Position numbers and translations under genes: made by a program. Under the pieces are notes generated by a model. That model ran no database searches. It was not told where the DNA came from and saw only the letters and a program-made list of their open reading frames with translations. Of a stretch of DNA of 64,000 nucleotides, positions 26,324-38,900 are shown piece after piece. The stretch lies in NCBI GenBank assembly GCA_947685225.1, contig CANTUV010000026.1, positions 55,327,501-55,391,500 on the forward strand, written 5' to 3'. Source of the DNA: Garcia nutans. Lineage: Eukaryota; Streptophyta; Magnoliopsida; Malpighiales; Euphorbiaceae. The stretch's first letter is position 1; each line of letters starts with the position of its first letter.

Positions 26324-29300
26324 TCAATAATATAATTCGTTTCGATCATAATATAAAAGTAAATGGTATAATTTAGTTTTAAATTTTTTTTGATGTTTCA
26401 ATTTTGGTCCGTAAATATCCAATCTTTTAATTAAAATATAAATATATTAATCCTATTTATATAAGGGCATTTAAGTAATGGATTGGCAAAATTAATTGAA
26501 ACCACAGAGAAAATAATGGTGGAATCCTTACGTGGGTTATTGGTGGAATTCTCTAGTGGCAAATACAATAGAGATTGGAGGATCCTTTTTTATTATCTCC
26601 TAACATTCCATCAATTTCAAAATGTCTAGTGGCTGAGTGGACCTATTCGGATAAAAGCTTGATTTTGTCACCCCAAAACGCCATCGCTATTCCTCAACTA
26701 GGTCACTCTCCATACGTATAGAGAGAGCTTCAAAGGCCGAAATTAAAGCACACGCTATGTCCAGTGGGCTTACGTAGAAACATTTTAGTGAAAAGCTAAT
26801 AATATTTTAATTAAATTAAATTAGAAAGAAAAACCAATTGAAGTCAAAAATTTCTGAGTCATCAGCAATTGTTTATTAAAGTTAGGATCATCAAATAGTT
26901 GATGTGTCTAATACGGAAAATTGGTGCAGTGCCACAGGGGATTCCCACTCAAAGGGGAAGACCCCCAACTTTCGGAATATATATGCTGACGTAATTACGT
27001 ATAATTGTTTTTTCTGCCATTTCCATTTTCCACCACCAATTCTAACACGGGATTTTTGTCTAGTATCAGTCAACTAGGCTCGATTCAATTTGAAATTTAA
27101 TAAAATCAAAATAATTAATTAATTTTTTTTAAAGAAATAATTGAACAGATAAAAATTTAAGAGAAATTAAACTGTAATGATTCAAATAAATATATTTGTG
27201 TTCAGCGTTATATATATATACATGTATAAGTCTTGTGAAAGCTATCCCATCATATAATAAATAATAACTTAAATAGTGATGATAATTTTATTTGATTCCG
27301 TAGATATTTTATTCTATCAAATTATTATATTTTATCTATTTATAATTAGGATATGATATACATTAAAATAATTATATGTAAAACGAGCTAAAGCTGAATT
27401 AGAATTATGTATAACTCTATCTGAATCGAATATGATAATATATATATAGATATTTATATAATATTTAGTTTTAGATATTATATTAATAAATTTTATTACT
27501 TATTGAATATTAATTTCTTAATTTATTTTAAATAAAAAATATGAAATATAATTAATTAATTTATAATTTATTAAGTAAATATGTTATGCTAATATTTCAT
27601 TGATAATGCTGCTTATATTTTGAGAGATATTTATACTAATAATATCATGTTCGATATTCATACTTTTTTATAATAAAAAAAATTGATTATTATAATTATA
27701 TTTTTTATAATTTTTTTATAGTTAATTTTCATATACATACATATTTTATGATTCTATCCGATTTACAATCTTACTATATTCATTTTAACTTGATATGTGA
27801 CAATAATATTATTTATCCGAGATGGATCGAATGACAAATAAAATGTCATTTTATTCATAGGATACGGCAAAAGTTTTTAAAATTTTTATCCATACCTGAT
27901 TAGTTATCATCCATAATCTCAAAGGATAATGTAATTTGGCATAAGAATACAGCATGAAATATATAATAAAAATTTTAGAATTTAATACGATTTACTGTAA
28001 GTGAAACACATAAAATTATTATATTCATGCACTTTATATCATATCACACTGTCTTGACTTAATATTATACTTCTAATATAATTTATACCATTAATTAATC
28101 TCACTCATATTATATGAACAAAACCTCACACATATATATTGGCTCTCATTTAATTAGACTCAAATTCAACCTGTCAGTATTAAGTAATAAAATAATTTTC
28201 TAACTAAAAATTAAAAAATAAAAATTTAATAACAATATATCAATGAATTTTAATTCAATAGTATTTAAATTGAACGTAGATTTGTGAAATATTTACAGGT
28301 ATAATTTTTTTTATCAAAGTATTTTGTTTTGTAAATATAATTATAAGAGATAAATTTGAGCTATTTTGAATGTCTGAGTGTAGGACGCAGGAGCAACCAG
28401 AAAACAAGTATTATTAATTTATGGATGAAAATGATAATATGTAGAAATTCGAGAAATTTTAGATAGAAATGAATATGGATGAAGACGTAGAGTTATGGGT
28501 GAATTAAGGTGGGAAAATGGGGTACTAGACTTCCCACTCCCACTAGTGTCTTTAGAATTTCATATCCACACATCAAAAATTATAAAAATAAATGGAATCC
28601 TCAGAGCTGCCTAAATTTTATGATTCTCAGCCCCCAATTTGTTGGGATTCTTAAATTCTTAAATTCAGTTAATTAAATCTGATTCTTAAGTTCGATTTTT
28701 TTTTTCTGATTCCTTTTTTTTTCCTTTAGCATGTTTTGCTTCACGAATCATTCTCTCTTTCACCTTTAATTTTCTTAATCAGGGCTATGAATTATAGGAA
28801 TGTCTGCCCCCACTTGATTTTAGAATCCAAAAAATCTCATCCTTTCAGACCAATAATTATTCCCATAGAGACATTAAATAGAATTTTTTTTTTAGGATAA
28901 GGAAAGCTTAATTGTTAATTTATGGAGTTGTAGGCTTTAAAAAAAAAGAGTATGAAATACCCAATTTTCCTTTCTGGTTAAGATATGATCCACCCACAAA
29001 TAAATTAATGTTTATTCTCTAAAAATAATAATGAAACTGAGCATGGATAGACTAGTGTGCTTTCCCCATTGAGTTTTGCCTAAATTATATATTATGCTTG
29101 CCATTACCACGTTGGCAACCATTTTTATTATGGCCATATATGTATTGTTTTTGAAATATAAAGTAATGAAAGGAAATATCCGGATACTAATTTATAAAAC
29201 ATTTTAATTTACCTAAAGAATATTAGATAATAATTAGCTATCTTCGATAAATATCCTTTTTTTTTCTTATAAATTAAGGTATATCGCCCGATTATAAGAT

Positions 29301-29579
29301 ACTTCATACAAATCATGATGCAATCAAACATTAATGTCGTTTGGTGGCTCCTTAAGAATGTAAACAACTAGTGAAAAACTTAGCGCATAGGACGTCATCC
29401 AATCAGTTATGAAATTAACTTCTTATTGAGACCTGTCAATCCATATGAACCAAATTCTTGATGCATGTTACAAGAGCCGTTAGAATTACCGGGGAATTTT
29501 TTCTCACTAACAAGATTTACCATACTTCATATTAATTGAGTGTAATTCGAAAAATTATTTCCATATGTATTTAATGTCG

Positions 29580-29990
29580 AGGCGGACTTTCAAAATCTAA
29601 GCTTGATCTTTAGGTTGGTGTGAGGGTGTGATGTGTTTCACCTCCTACAACACAAATGAGAGTAAAGATCTAGCGGAGAAATTTCGATATCAAAATTAGA
29701 ATTCGCAGAAAATATATGTAGTAATTATGGGTTACAAAAGTGAAAAAAATTCTCTTTTACCTGTTAGGGTTCTCTTCTATTTATAATGGACTAGTGGGAG
29801 ATAAATTTCAAATATGTTGATGAATTTTTGTCTTTGTCGAAAAAGCGTTGGAGCCGTGTAAAAACCACACCAAAAGCAATATGTCGAGCCTAAATTACTT
29901 GGTTCTTCCATTGCTCGATGCCTAAGTAATACGCATGTCTGTGTGAAACGTGTCGTTACCAATTTATTGGTATATACCAGTATTAATTAT
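29580..29990. other. island of mixed composition, possible transposon or LTR remnant
   Basis: The stretch is less AT rich than its surroundings and contains CTATTTATAATGG (TATA-like) and one 61-codon frame without known motifs. No flanking duplication or partner copy is visible in the window, so no class is assigned. Confidence 0.25.
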
Positions 29991-30552
29991 CATATTTTTG
30001 GAGTCTCTCCTTGCAAGGTAAAAAAAAGGTTGGAGGTTCTGACTCATTATACAAATTTACAAATCAATTAAAAGCCAAGATAATCTAACTCTTATAAGAG
30101 TTTTATTAAAAAAAATAGATGAAAAAAAATCTAATCCTTGTAGAAATAATAAAAATCGATTATTTGCCTTTGATATTATTAATAACGCATAGAGTTTTTA
30201 CCTATTGTTCTATCATTTCATATTCAATATAAAATTCACTCTGAATATAACATTGTTAAAAAAAATTGTTATTATCATTGTTAAAAAATAATAATTATTA
30301 TCATTTCTTAAAATAATCACCCTAATATTTTTAAAATCGTAGGAGGCAAGTTCTCTCTCTAGAAAAAATTTTTATTTCCCTTCACAAGTTTTTAAAATAT
30401 TTATAAAATCTTTATATTTATGCATTAATAATTAATTAATTTGTTCTTATTTAGAATAATTGAGTTGAAAGCGACACAAGTGATGACTTTAGCGGCGTGT
30501 AGTTAGTGGCAGAATCACTCAAGGCAAGGCAAGGCTGTTGAACTCGATTACG

Positions 30553-30560
30553 TATAAATA
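30553..30560 (+). promoter_or_regulatory. TATA box of the MCU gene
   Basis: TATAAATA lies 83 bp before the ATG, followed by a CT/CA-rich leader (TCCCCAACTCCATTTCC) typical of plant transcription start regions. Confidence 0.65.
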
Positions 30561-30635
30561 TCCCCAACTCCATTTCCATTTCCAAGCATCAAGATTTTTC
30601 TCAAGTTCTTCAATCTTTAGTATCTTTTCTCAACA

Positions 30636-31823
30636 ATGGCGCTTTGTAAATTATTCTCAAAGCGTCTTTCTACCAATTATACTGTCGCCTTACAGTCACA
30701 AGCTGTAATTTTACAGCACTCACCAATTTTTTCTCCTGTCATGCATAGACCCACATTACCACCAAATACAGCTAACACAAATTTCCATAGAGAGTACCTA
30801 ACCTCCCCGGAATCTTCCGAGAAAGGATTTTTCAGGCGATTCCTTCATCGTAGAGCCATAAATCAAATTCCTGACTTCCTCTCCCTCCCTGTTGGTGAGA
30901 AGCTTAGGGAGAAGCTCAAAGGCATTAACATTACCGGTGATCGGCTTCATCTAGATGAAGTTGCTACTCCAGTGCGGGAATCCATGGCTGAGTATCCTCA
31001 TTTATTCGGAATTTCGGTTCAAGATGCAAAGAAAGTTTTGAAGCTCCTTCAGGTTGAGAAATTGAAATTGAGACTCAGAAAAATTTCTAAGAGCTCAATT
31101 TCGTACTCTGAATTGGTTCAGATTTGTATTGAGGAGTGTGGAAATGAACAGCCAGGGATTGAATTTGCAAAGATGTTGGATCAATCAGGAAACGTCATCA
31201 TTTTGGGAAATACAGTGTTTCTTCGGCCTGAGCAGGTACAATATAATTTTTTTTTCCGAAAACAAATATTTAAAAATTAATTACAATTTATTAATTTAAT
31301 TAATCAAAATCAATAAATCTATGTTTTGGTTTATCAACAGGTGGCGAAGTCGATGGAGGATATAATTTGTCAATCAATTGCTACTCATACTGATCCAAGA
31401 CGAAAAGAATTGGACGAAATGGAACAACAAAAGGCCATAATAGACCAAAAAGCCCGAGCCCAAGTTCGGGGAGAGCTTTATTGTGGACTAGGCTTTTTAG
31501 TGGCCCAAACACTTGGATTCATGAGGCTAACTTTTTGGGAGCTAAGTTGGGATGTTATGGAACCCATATGCTTCTTTGTAACCTCACTTCACTTTGCACT
31601 TGCTTACGGTTTCTTTCTAAGGACATCCGTTGAGCCATCCTTTGAAGGCTACTTCCAAAGAAGATTCAAAGTCAAGCAAAAGAAACTCATGCAAATCCAT
31701 GACTTTGATATAGATAAATATAACAAGCTCCGAAAAGCATTTTATCCCAACTTGGATAATGGTGTCCCCCAATACGAATATCGGGAAGCATTTATAACAT
31801 ACACCAGTAAATTGAGAATGTAA
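30636..31823 (+). CDS. mitochondrial calcium uniporter (MCU) family protein
   Basis: Two exons, 30636-31235 and 31341-31823, join in phase to 1083 nt (360 aa). The family forms the pore for calcium entry through the inner mitochondrial membrane. The signature W-D-x-M-E-P is at residues 270-275 (SWDVMEPICFF), between hydrophobic segments at about 245-262 and 277-294; the acidic residues D271 and E274 are those that line the selectivity filter in known MCUs. The N terminus is rich in Arg, Ser and Thr and poor in acidic residues (MALCKLFSKRLSTNYTV), fitting a mitochondrial targeting peptide. Residues about 220-240 are charged and probably coiled coil. The single intron of 105 bp and the length fit plant MCUs. 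No breaks were seen. Which plant MCU paralogue it is cannot be decided here. Confidence 0.93.
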
Positions 31824-32940
31824 AATTTACAAGTTTTTTATCATAAACCCAAACGACGAGTAGTTTTTTCACTTCACGTGTAAGAGTTTTTAAAGGAATT
31901 AAATCCCAATAGTGAGTGAGTGTATATATTTTAGACAATGTGACAGAGATTTTGGGGCTAAAATTTGCATTGGGCCCATAATCAGTTGTGTAAAGGATAT
32001 GTCCATTTTTCCGCTCTGGGATTGGGGAGGGATTCCTATGTAACAGAAGTCTATGAAGTTGCCTGCATTTTGTTCCTTGTAATTGTAGCAAAGCATGCAT
32101 TTCCCGAAGTTTACTAAGTACCGGCTATAATGTATGCTGTTACATATATTCTTCTCCTTTGTTAAGTCCTGGTTTTACTTTTAGTTTTAGACATTTTATC
32201 CTTAATTACAAATAAAATTTTAGTAACAGCTTCCTTAAAAAAAAATTGGCATATTGATATTTAAAAATTTATTATTAATAAAGTGAAAAAATATCGATTC
32301 ACCAAGTTAAACATTTTCTCCCTAATATTTGAAAAGATAATAATATAACTGAACTTAATTAATAAAAAACTTTATTTACTAATGATATTGATTAATATGT
32401 TCATTAAAAATAAATCATGTTAAGTGAATTTATGTTAAAAGTGTGTTTTAAAAAAAATTAAAAATTTTTATTCATATTTAAAAATTATATCTTAATTAAG
32501 ACATAAAAATATAAAACCAACCAGGCATACAAAAATTGGAATGCGGTGGTCAGAAAAAATATTTCTTATTAACTAATTCTTAAATGATCCGAAAACTGAA
32601 AAAAATGTGAACATTGCTCTCTTAAAAAATATATTTACCAATGCGGGGAGGCGAAGAAAACTTGGTCGGGGGCTGCTTCTTCCGCCCAATATTATCTGTT
32701 AGGTTTCTACAGTTCAACTAGCGATAATAGAGGTCGAAGAACCCTTCTTAATCCATCTCCTACCGATTTTATTTTTATTGTAAGTTATTTCTCCTTTCTA
32801 AAGAATTTTTTGATAGTATTGAATCTTTATCAGTTTCTGTACTTGTTGATAAAGCAATAACATGCCTTTGATGATCTTAGTGGCAGAGATTTTTATTGGA
32901 GGAAATCACTGATTTTGTATCTAGATTTCAATTGAATTTG
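31824..32940. other. intergenic region and PTH2 leader
   Basis: It holds the MCU 3' flank and the promoter side of PTH2. A leader intron is plausible: donor ATT/GTAAGT at 32780 and acceptor GGCAG ending at 32886. The frame is open from 32881 but contains no ATG until 32941, so translation should start at 32941. Confidence 0.45.
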
Positions 32941-35900
32941 ATGGATTTGGGGTGGCTTAGCGCCATTTTGGTTGGGGCTGGCTGCCTTGCTTTGGGTTAC
33001 TGCATTGGCTCTCGCCGCCCTTTCTTGATCTTTTTTAGGGCTAAAGTAGCTAAAGATGCTAGTTTTGGTAATGGAAGCAAGAAAAATAAGCCCAAAGAAC
33101 CCCTTGAAATCGAGAAGCTCGCTGATATCCTTGACGACTTCAAAATGGTAAATGTCTCTCTTTTTTTACTATGATGAGAAGTATGAAAATCTAACTTCTT
33201 TCTTCTTATTTTTGTTCATCATTTTTGCAGATTTTGGTTGTCAGAAATGATCTTAAGATGGGAAAAGGGAAAATTGCTGCTCAGTGCAGGTAGCACATAA
33301 CTAAAATATATCAACGCTTTGTTATCTTTCCATTACATTGATTAGCATTCCTAAAAACAGTGGTCTAATTGCAGAACATTTTTAATAATACAACCGAATA
33401 GACCCTAAAAAGTGCTTGTTTGTATGCGATGAATTAAATCTTATCTGTATTATTGGGCCCTTTCTTGTTAATAAATCATTTGATGACTGATTCTGGCTAA
33501 CTGATGGTATGTTTCTTTCTGAGACATCTATCGGTTGCCTTCCACAGATGTTGGACTTAGTTACAAGAACTAAATATATTTTTGGGGAGCTTAGTTCTAC
33601 AGAGCATATAATATTGGCCCGTACATGTGGTGTGCATAATATTTGAATGTGCATGTGGTAGTTTTGAGCTGTCCGGTGGGGGACTGTTGTTTAAATCTGT
33701 GCCCCTTGTACAGACTCCTCTTAATGTGGGCATATAAGTAAGTTGTAACCTAAGTGGTTGATGTTAAATGTTCATTTCTTGGCATATTGATCAGCTGAAA
33801 GCGAGGCTGATTTCTGGCTTGTTGTTGGAGGGGCTACTGTGGGAAAAATTTTACAAGTGATGCTACTCCTTTTCCTTGTTTCTCTTGTCAATTGATCCAG
33901 GCTTTCATAGTTTTTGCTGTTCAAACTACTGTTTGTTCAATGGTTCTTATCTTTGATGCAAATACTTTAAGAAAGAGCCACTTTGTTGCCATATGATGTG
34001 AAGGTCTTCCGAACCTTATTACCTTTTAGGAGTTGGTCCTGTTCAAGCAGACATTGACTGGTTAATTGTTATGCTGCTTTTATTTGTTCCTTTCAATATT
34101 GAAACTACATCATGTTTTAATTCATGATCGATTGTTATCTTTTTGGCCAGTCATGCAACTTTGGGCCTATATAAGAAGCTCCTTAATAGGGCGCCTAAAG
34201 CTTTGAACAGGTACTGTCACATGCAAATCTGATTTAACTTAGTAAGAACGAGCATTTGTTTCAGTTCTAAAATTTCTGCAAATGTGCAGATGGGAGATGT
34301 GTGCTCAGCCAAAGGTGGTAGTGAAAATTGAAAGCGAGGAGGATATGATTGTTTTGCAAGTCAGTATGTCTTAGAATTCCTGCAATGATGTCATAATTGC
34401 TGATACTACTATAATCTTATAATTATGCTTTCCTAGTAGTTAAAACAGCATTGCATGCTCTCTTTTCAATGCTACAATATCATCCATTCTTCTTCATAGT
34501 CTTCTTTGTCGTTTTATTTATTTTTATATTGCTATTGGTGGTTCTAGTTGAGGGAAGGAGGAGAGAGGTGAGGTGTGTTCAGATTATTTTATGTAACTTA
34601 ACCCTCTGACTAAATGCTTTTCTGGTTAATTGCTAGAAATGTTTATAGTTGGAAATGATTATTTTGGACCTTTGTTATAGATGATTATATGTCATGGTCT
34701 GGAAAGGCAAAACTTATTGTTAGTACCATCTCTCTTTATGGGCAGATTAGTACTAGCTGCTAGGAAATTTTGGACAAAATAAAAGAATTAATCCCAATTT
34801 TGGTGGCTTGATATTTTCCTCATTAGACTGGTGGCCTCGTGTTTGCATATGTTATGATTCTTTTTATATTTGACAAATGTGGAAATGTTTGGTGCTATCT
34901 TGTTCACCTTGTTTATTGCTGTCCCTGCAATTATTCTGTTTCTACTTCTGTTTTATTGAGATTTTCCCTTTGTCTTTTGCTTTGAAACCATTCAAAATAA
35001 TGGCATTGTTATCGGCTTTATCAACTCATAATGAGCATTATTATTTATTTCTTGTTATGAAACATCTTATGTTTATTTTGGCCAAATTTATAAAGCCTCA
35101 ATTTTAGTTTTTAAACTTCATTGGCATATATGCCATTCAAAATTTTTTTTCCAGTCTGATGTTTCTACTATGTCCTTTAATAGCACTTTTATATTCCCCC
35201 CTTAAGTTTTGTTATAGATTCTTTCTTTCACTTCATTTATTTGGTTTCAATACCTAATATATTTTATCCCATTTTGACAGGAGAGAGCAAAATCACTTAA
35301 ATTGCCAACTCATATTACAATTGATGCTGGGAGAACACAAATTGCACCAAGTGAGTTGCACAGCTGAATAGCTGATTTCCTTCATTCCTCAGTTTTGATG
35401 GATGAAAAATTTTGGAGTATGGCTTGATTTTTGGATGGGGGAATTGCACTTGCAATTGGAGTCATTTTGATATTTTATATTTATTTTTATGAGACGTAGC
35501 TTAAGAGTAAATTTGTAGAATTGAATTTGTTTTTTATATATGTGAAAGAAAAGGGGAATATCTATACGATATATTAAAGTCTTGAAAGATATTTATGAGG
35601 GAGCCATCACCAGTGTTCGCACTGTGGGAGGGAATATTAAGGATTTTCCGTTTCTATTGGGTTACACTAAGGTTCAACTTTGAGCCTTTATTTTTTTACC
35701 TTGGTCATGAATGAACTAACAAGACATATACAAGATGACATTCCTTGGTGTATGATATTTGCAGATGATATTGTTTTAATAGATGAGATTCAAACAGGGG
35801 TAAGTCAAAAGTTGGGAGTTATGGAGAAGCACTTTGGAATCTAAGGGTTTTAAGCTAAGTAGGACTAAGACTGGATATATGCATTGTAGATTTAATAACG

Positions 35901-38900
35901 AGAATAAAGAAAGAGAGAAAATTATTTTAAACGGAATATCAGTGCCTCATGGTACTCATTTTAAGTATATTGGCTCTATTATTCAAGAAGATGAAGGTTG
36001 TGAAGAAGATGTAAGTCATATGATTAAAGCTGGTTGGATGAAGTGGAGGGGTGTTACATGAGTTCTTTGTGATCGAAAAATGCCAATTAAATTGAAAGAA
36101 AAGTTCTACCGTACTGCAATACGGCCTGCAATGATATATGGTAGTGAATGTTAGACAGTAAAAGGACAACACATGAGTAAGATGCATGTTGCGGAAATGA
36201 GAATTATAAGATGGATGTGTGGTTATACTAGGATAGATAGAATCTGCAATGAGTGCATTAGAGAAAAAGTGGGAGCAACACCTATTGAGGATAAGATAAG
36301 AGAGTATAGATTGAGATGGTTTGACCACGTAAAATGAAGATCTAGCGATGCACCGGTCAGAAAGACCGAACAAGTTAGAGTGGATATAGCTAAGAGAGAC
36401 AGAGGTAAGCCTAAACTATTTTAGTTAAAGGTGGTCCAACATAATCTTATAATGTATATCTATCAGAAGAGATAGCCCTAAATCGTACCGAGTGAAAAAG
36501 AAAAATTCATATAGCCGACCCCAATTGATTTGGGATTAAGGCTTTGTTGAATTGAGTTAAGTTGAGTATATGTGAAAGGGAAGGGGTGGGGGGAAAGAAA
36601 AAATGCTATCATTGCTGTTGGGTAAAGTTATCTGACTAGAGTATGGTTATCATTCCTACTTAAATATGCTTTAACCTATATAGACAATATTCTTAATGCA
36701 TTGTAAGTATGATTTCAGATGGCTAAAATGGAAATATGACTGAAAGTTCCAAATGACTAATTTTGCATGGAGGCTGAGTCCATTATATAGGAATGCAAGA
36801 AAAGTAGGATAAGCATGCTTCCTTAAAACACTGGTCTCTCCTTTGTTTTACAAGTCATCTGGTTTTAAATGTAACACACTTACAAGTCTCATTTTTTACA
36901 AGCTCATCTATCCAATTTGGCTTTCTGAGTGATTTCTTTTTCCCTCAAATAAACTTGGCACTAAATTTATGTCAAAGAAGTAGGCACCAACCATTTTTTG
37001 TCAAAAATGGAGGTGCCTAATTAAGGGGATTGTCAAAAATGGAGGTGCCTAATTTAGGACATTGTCAAAAGTGGAGGTACCTAAATTTGGGGAATTGTTA
37101 AAGTCAAAAATGGAGGTGCCTAATTTATTGACTAATTTCACCAACCCATGTTTTTGAAGCCTATATAAACCCATCCACTTCATTTGGAAGATACAACTTA
37201 AAAATTGAAGAAGTAAAGAGAAGAGAGTGTCTTTGAGAGAATTTTGTGAGGAAAAATTCTTGTTCATAATTGAGTGAGGGTTGTGAGTGTTTGTAAACAC
37301 ATTGTATTTTCTCCTTAATAGAAGTCTGCAGCAGCTCCGGAGACGTAGGCATAATTGGCCGAACTCCGTTATCAAATTCTGTGTTATTATTCCGCATTTA
37401 TTTTCGCTCTCTTACTAATCTGGTCTAAGGGAATAGAGTGGTAATCACCTCAATTTCCCAACAACTGGTATCAGAGCTTTGGGTGATAAATTCTGTCAAT
37501 TTTTTGCAAGATTACTATTCACGTGAATAGTGAATTTCGTGAATAGTGAAATTTTGTCGGCAGTTCTGATTTGTCGACAAAGGTGTCCTAGTACACAGTG
37601 GTTTGCAGAAACAGTCAGAAACGATCCAAAGGAGTCCAGATTCGAGTAGGAGCGATGGCTGCAGATGAAGGAAAAGTGAGAATTGAAAAGTTCGACGGTG
37701 CGGACTTTGGCTTCTGGAAGATGCAGATTGAAGATTATCTGTACCAGAAAAAGTTATATCAACCTCTCTCAGGAATAAAGCCAGAAGGCATGAAAGATGA
37801 AGAATGGAATCTTCTCGACAGACAAGCCCTTGGAGTTATTCGATTGACATTATCACGAAATGTTGCTTTCAACATCGCCAAAGAAAAGACCACAGCAGGT
37901 CTAATGGCGGCTCTCTCCAACATGTATGAAAAGCCATCAGCTTCAAACAAAGTTCATTTGATGAAGCGGTTATTCAATTTGCAAATGGCAGAAGGGGCAT
38001 CAGTGGCCCAACATCTGAATGAATTCAACACAATCACAACCCAGTTGAGTTCAGTAGAAATTGAATTTGATGCTGAAATTCGGGCTTTAATTCTCTTATC
38101 ATCTCTACCAGATAGTTGGAATGCTACCGTTACGGCGGTCAGCAGCTCATCGGGAAAAACCAAATTAAAATTCGATGATGTTCGGGATCTGGTGTTGAGT
38201 GAAGAAATTCGACGAAGAGAATTGGGTGAAGCATCTACCTCTTCAACTTTACACACAGAATCTAGAGGGAGAACTTTAGAAAAAAGTTCAAATCGTGGCA
38301 GATCAAAATCTAGAAGAGACAAATCTAGATCGGGGAAGAAAGATTTCAAGTGTTATAACTGCGGCAAGAAAGGTCACTTTAAGAAAGATTGCGAGCGCCA
38401 AAGAAAGATAGCGGTACACAGGGATCTGCAAATGTGACCGAGGAAGCAGGTGATGCCATGATTCTAAGTGTCAACAGTCCAATTGAATCATGGATTTTAG
38501 ATTCTGGGGCATCTTTTCACGCCACTCCATGCCAAGAAATCATGGACAACTATGTCAGTGGTGATTTCGGGAATGTTCATCTAGCTGATGATGAAACCTT
38601 AAAGATCGTAGGAAAAGGGGATGTCCGATTAAAGTTGTCAAACGGGAATACCTGGAAGCTGCAAGGAGTAAGACATATTCCTGGTCTTAAAAGGAATTTG
38701 CTCTCTGTAGGACAACTTGATGAAGATGGTTATGGTACAACCTTCAAAAGCGGTGAATGGAAAATTACCAAAGGAGCACTCGTCATTGCTCGTGGTAAGA
38801 AAACTGGCACTCTCTATGTAACCTCAAACTTAGAGAATGTTATTTCAGTAGCAGATGCAGATGAAAAATCAAACCTATGGCACCAAAGGCTTGGCCATAT

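Larger units (their letters stand above)
24943..30552. other. AT-rich intergenic region
   Basis: No gene with recognisable motifs. It holds (TA)n tracts (about 25317-25330, 25736-25752), a two-unit direct repeat at 26176-26323 and a less AT-rich island at about 29580-29990 that may be a transposon remnant. The promoter of the MCU gene lies at its right end. Confidence 0.5.

Noticed and set aside
32896..32940. Possible earlier PTH2 start at 32896
   Set aside because: The codon is TTG, and no in-frame ATG occurs between the upstream stop at 32878 and 32941; ATG 32941 also begins at the expected hydrophobic anchor.
37049..37397. Minus-strand frames of 108 and 78 codons repeated exactly at 41655-42003
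   Set aside because: They are LTR shadows of copia element 2; identity comes from the recent insertion.
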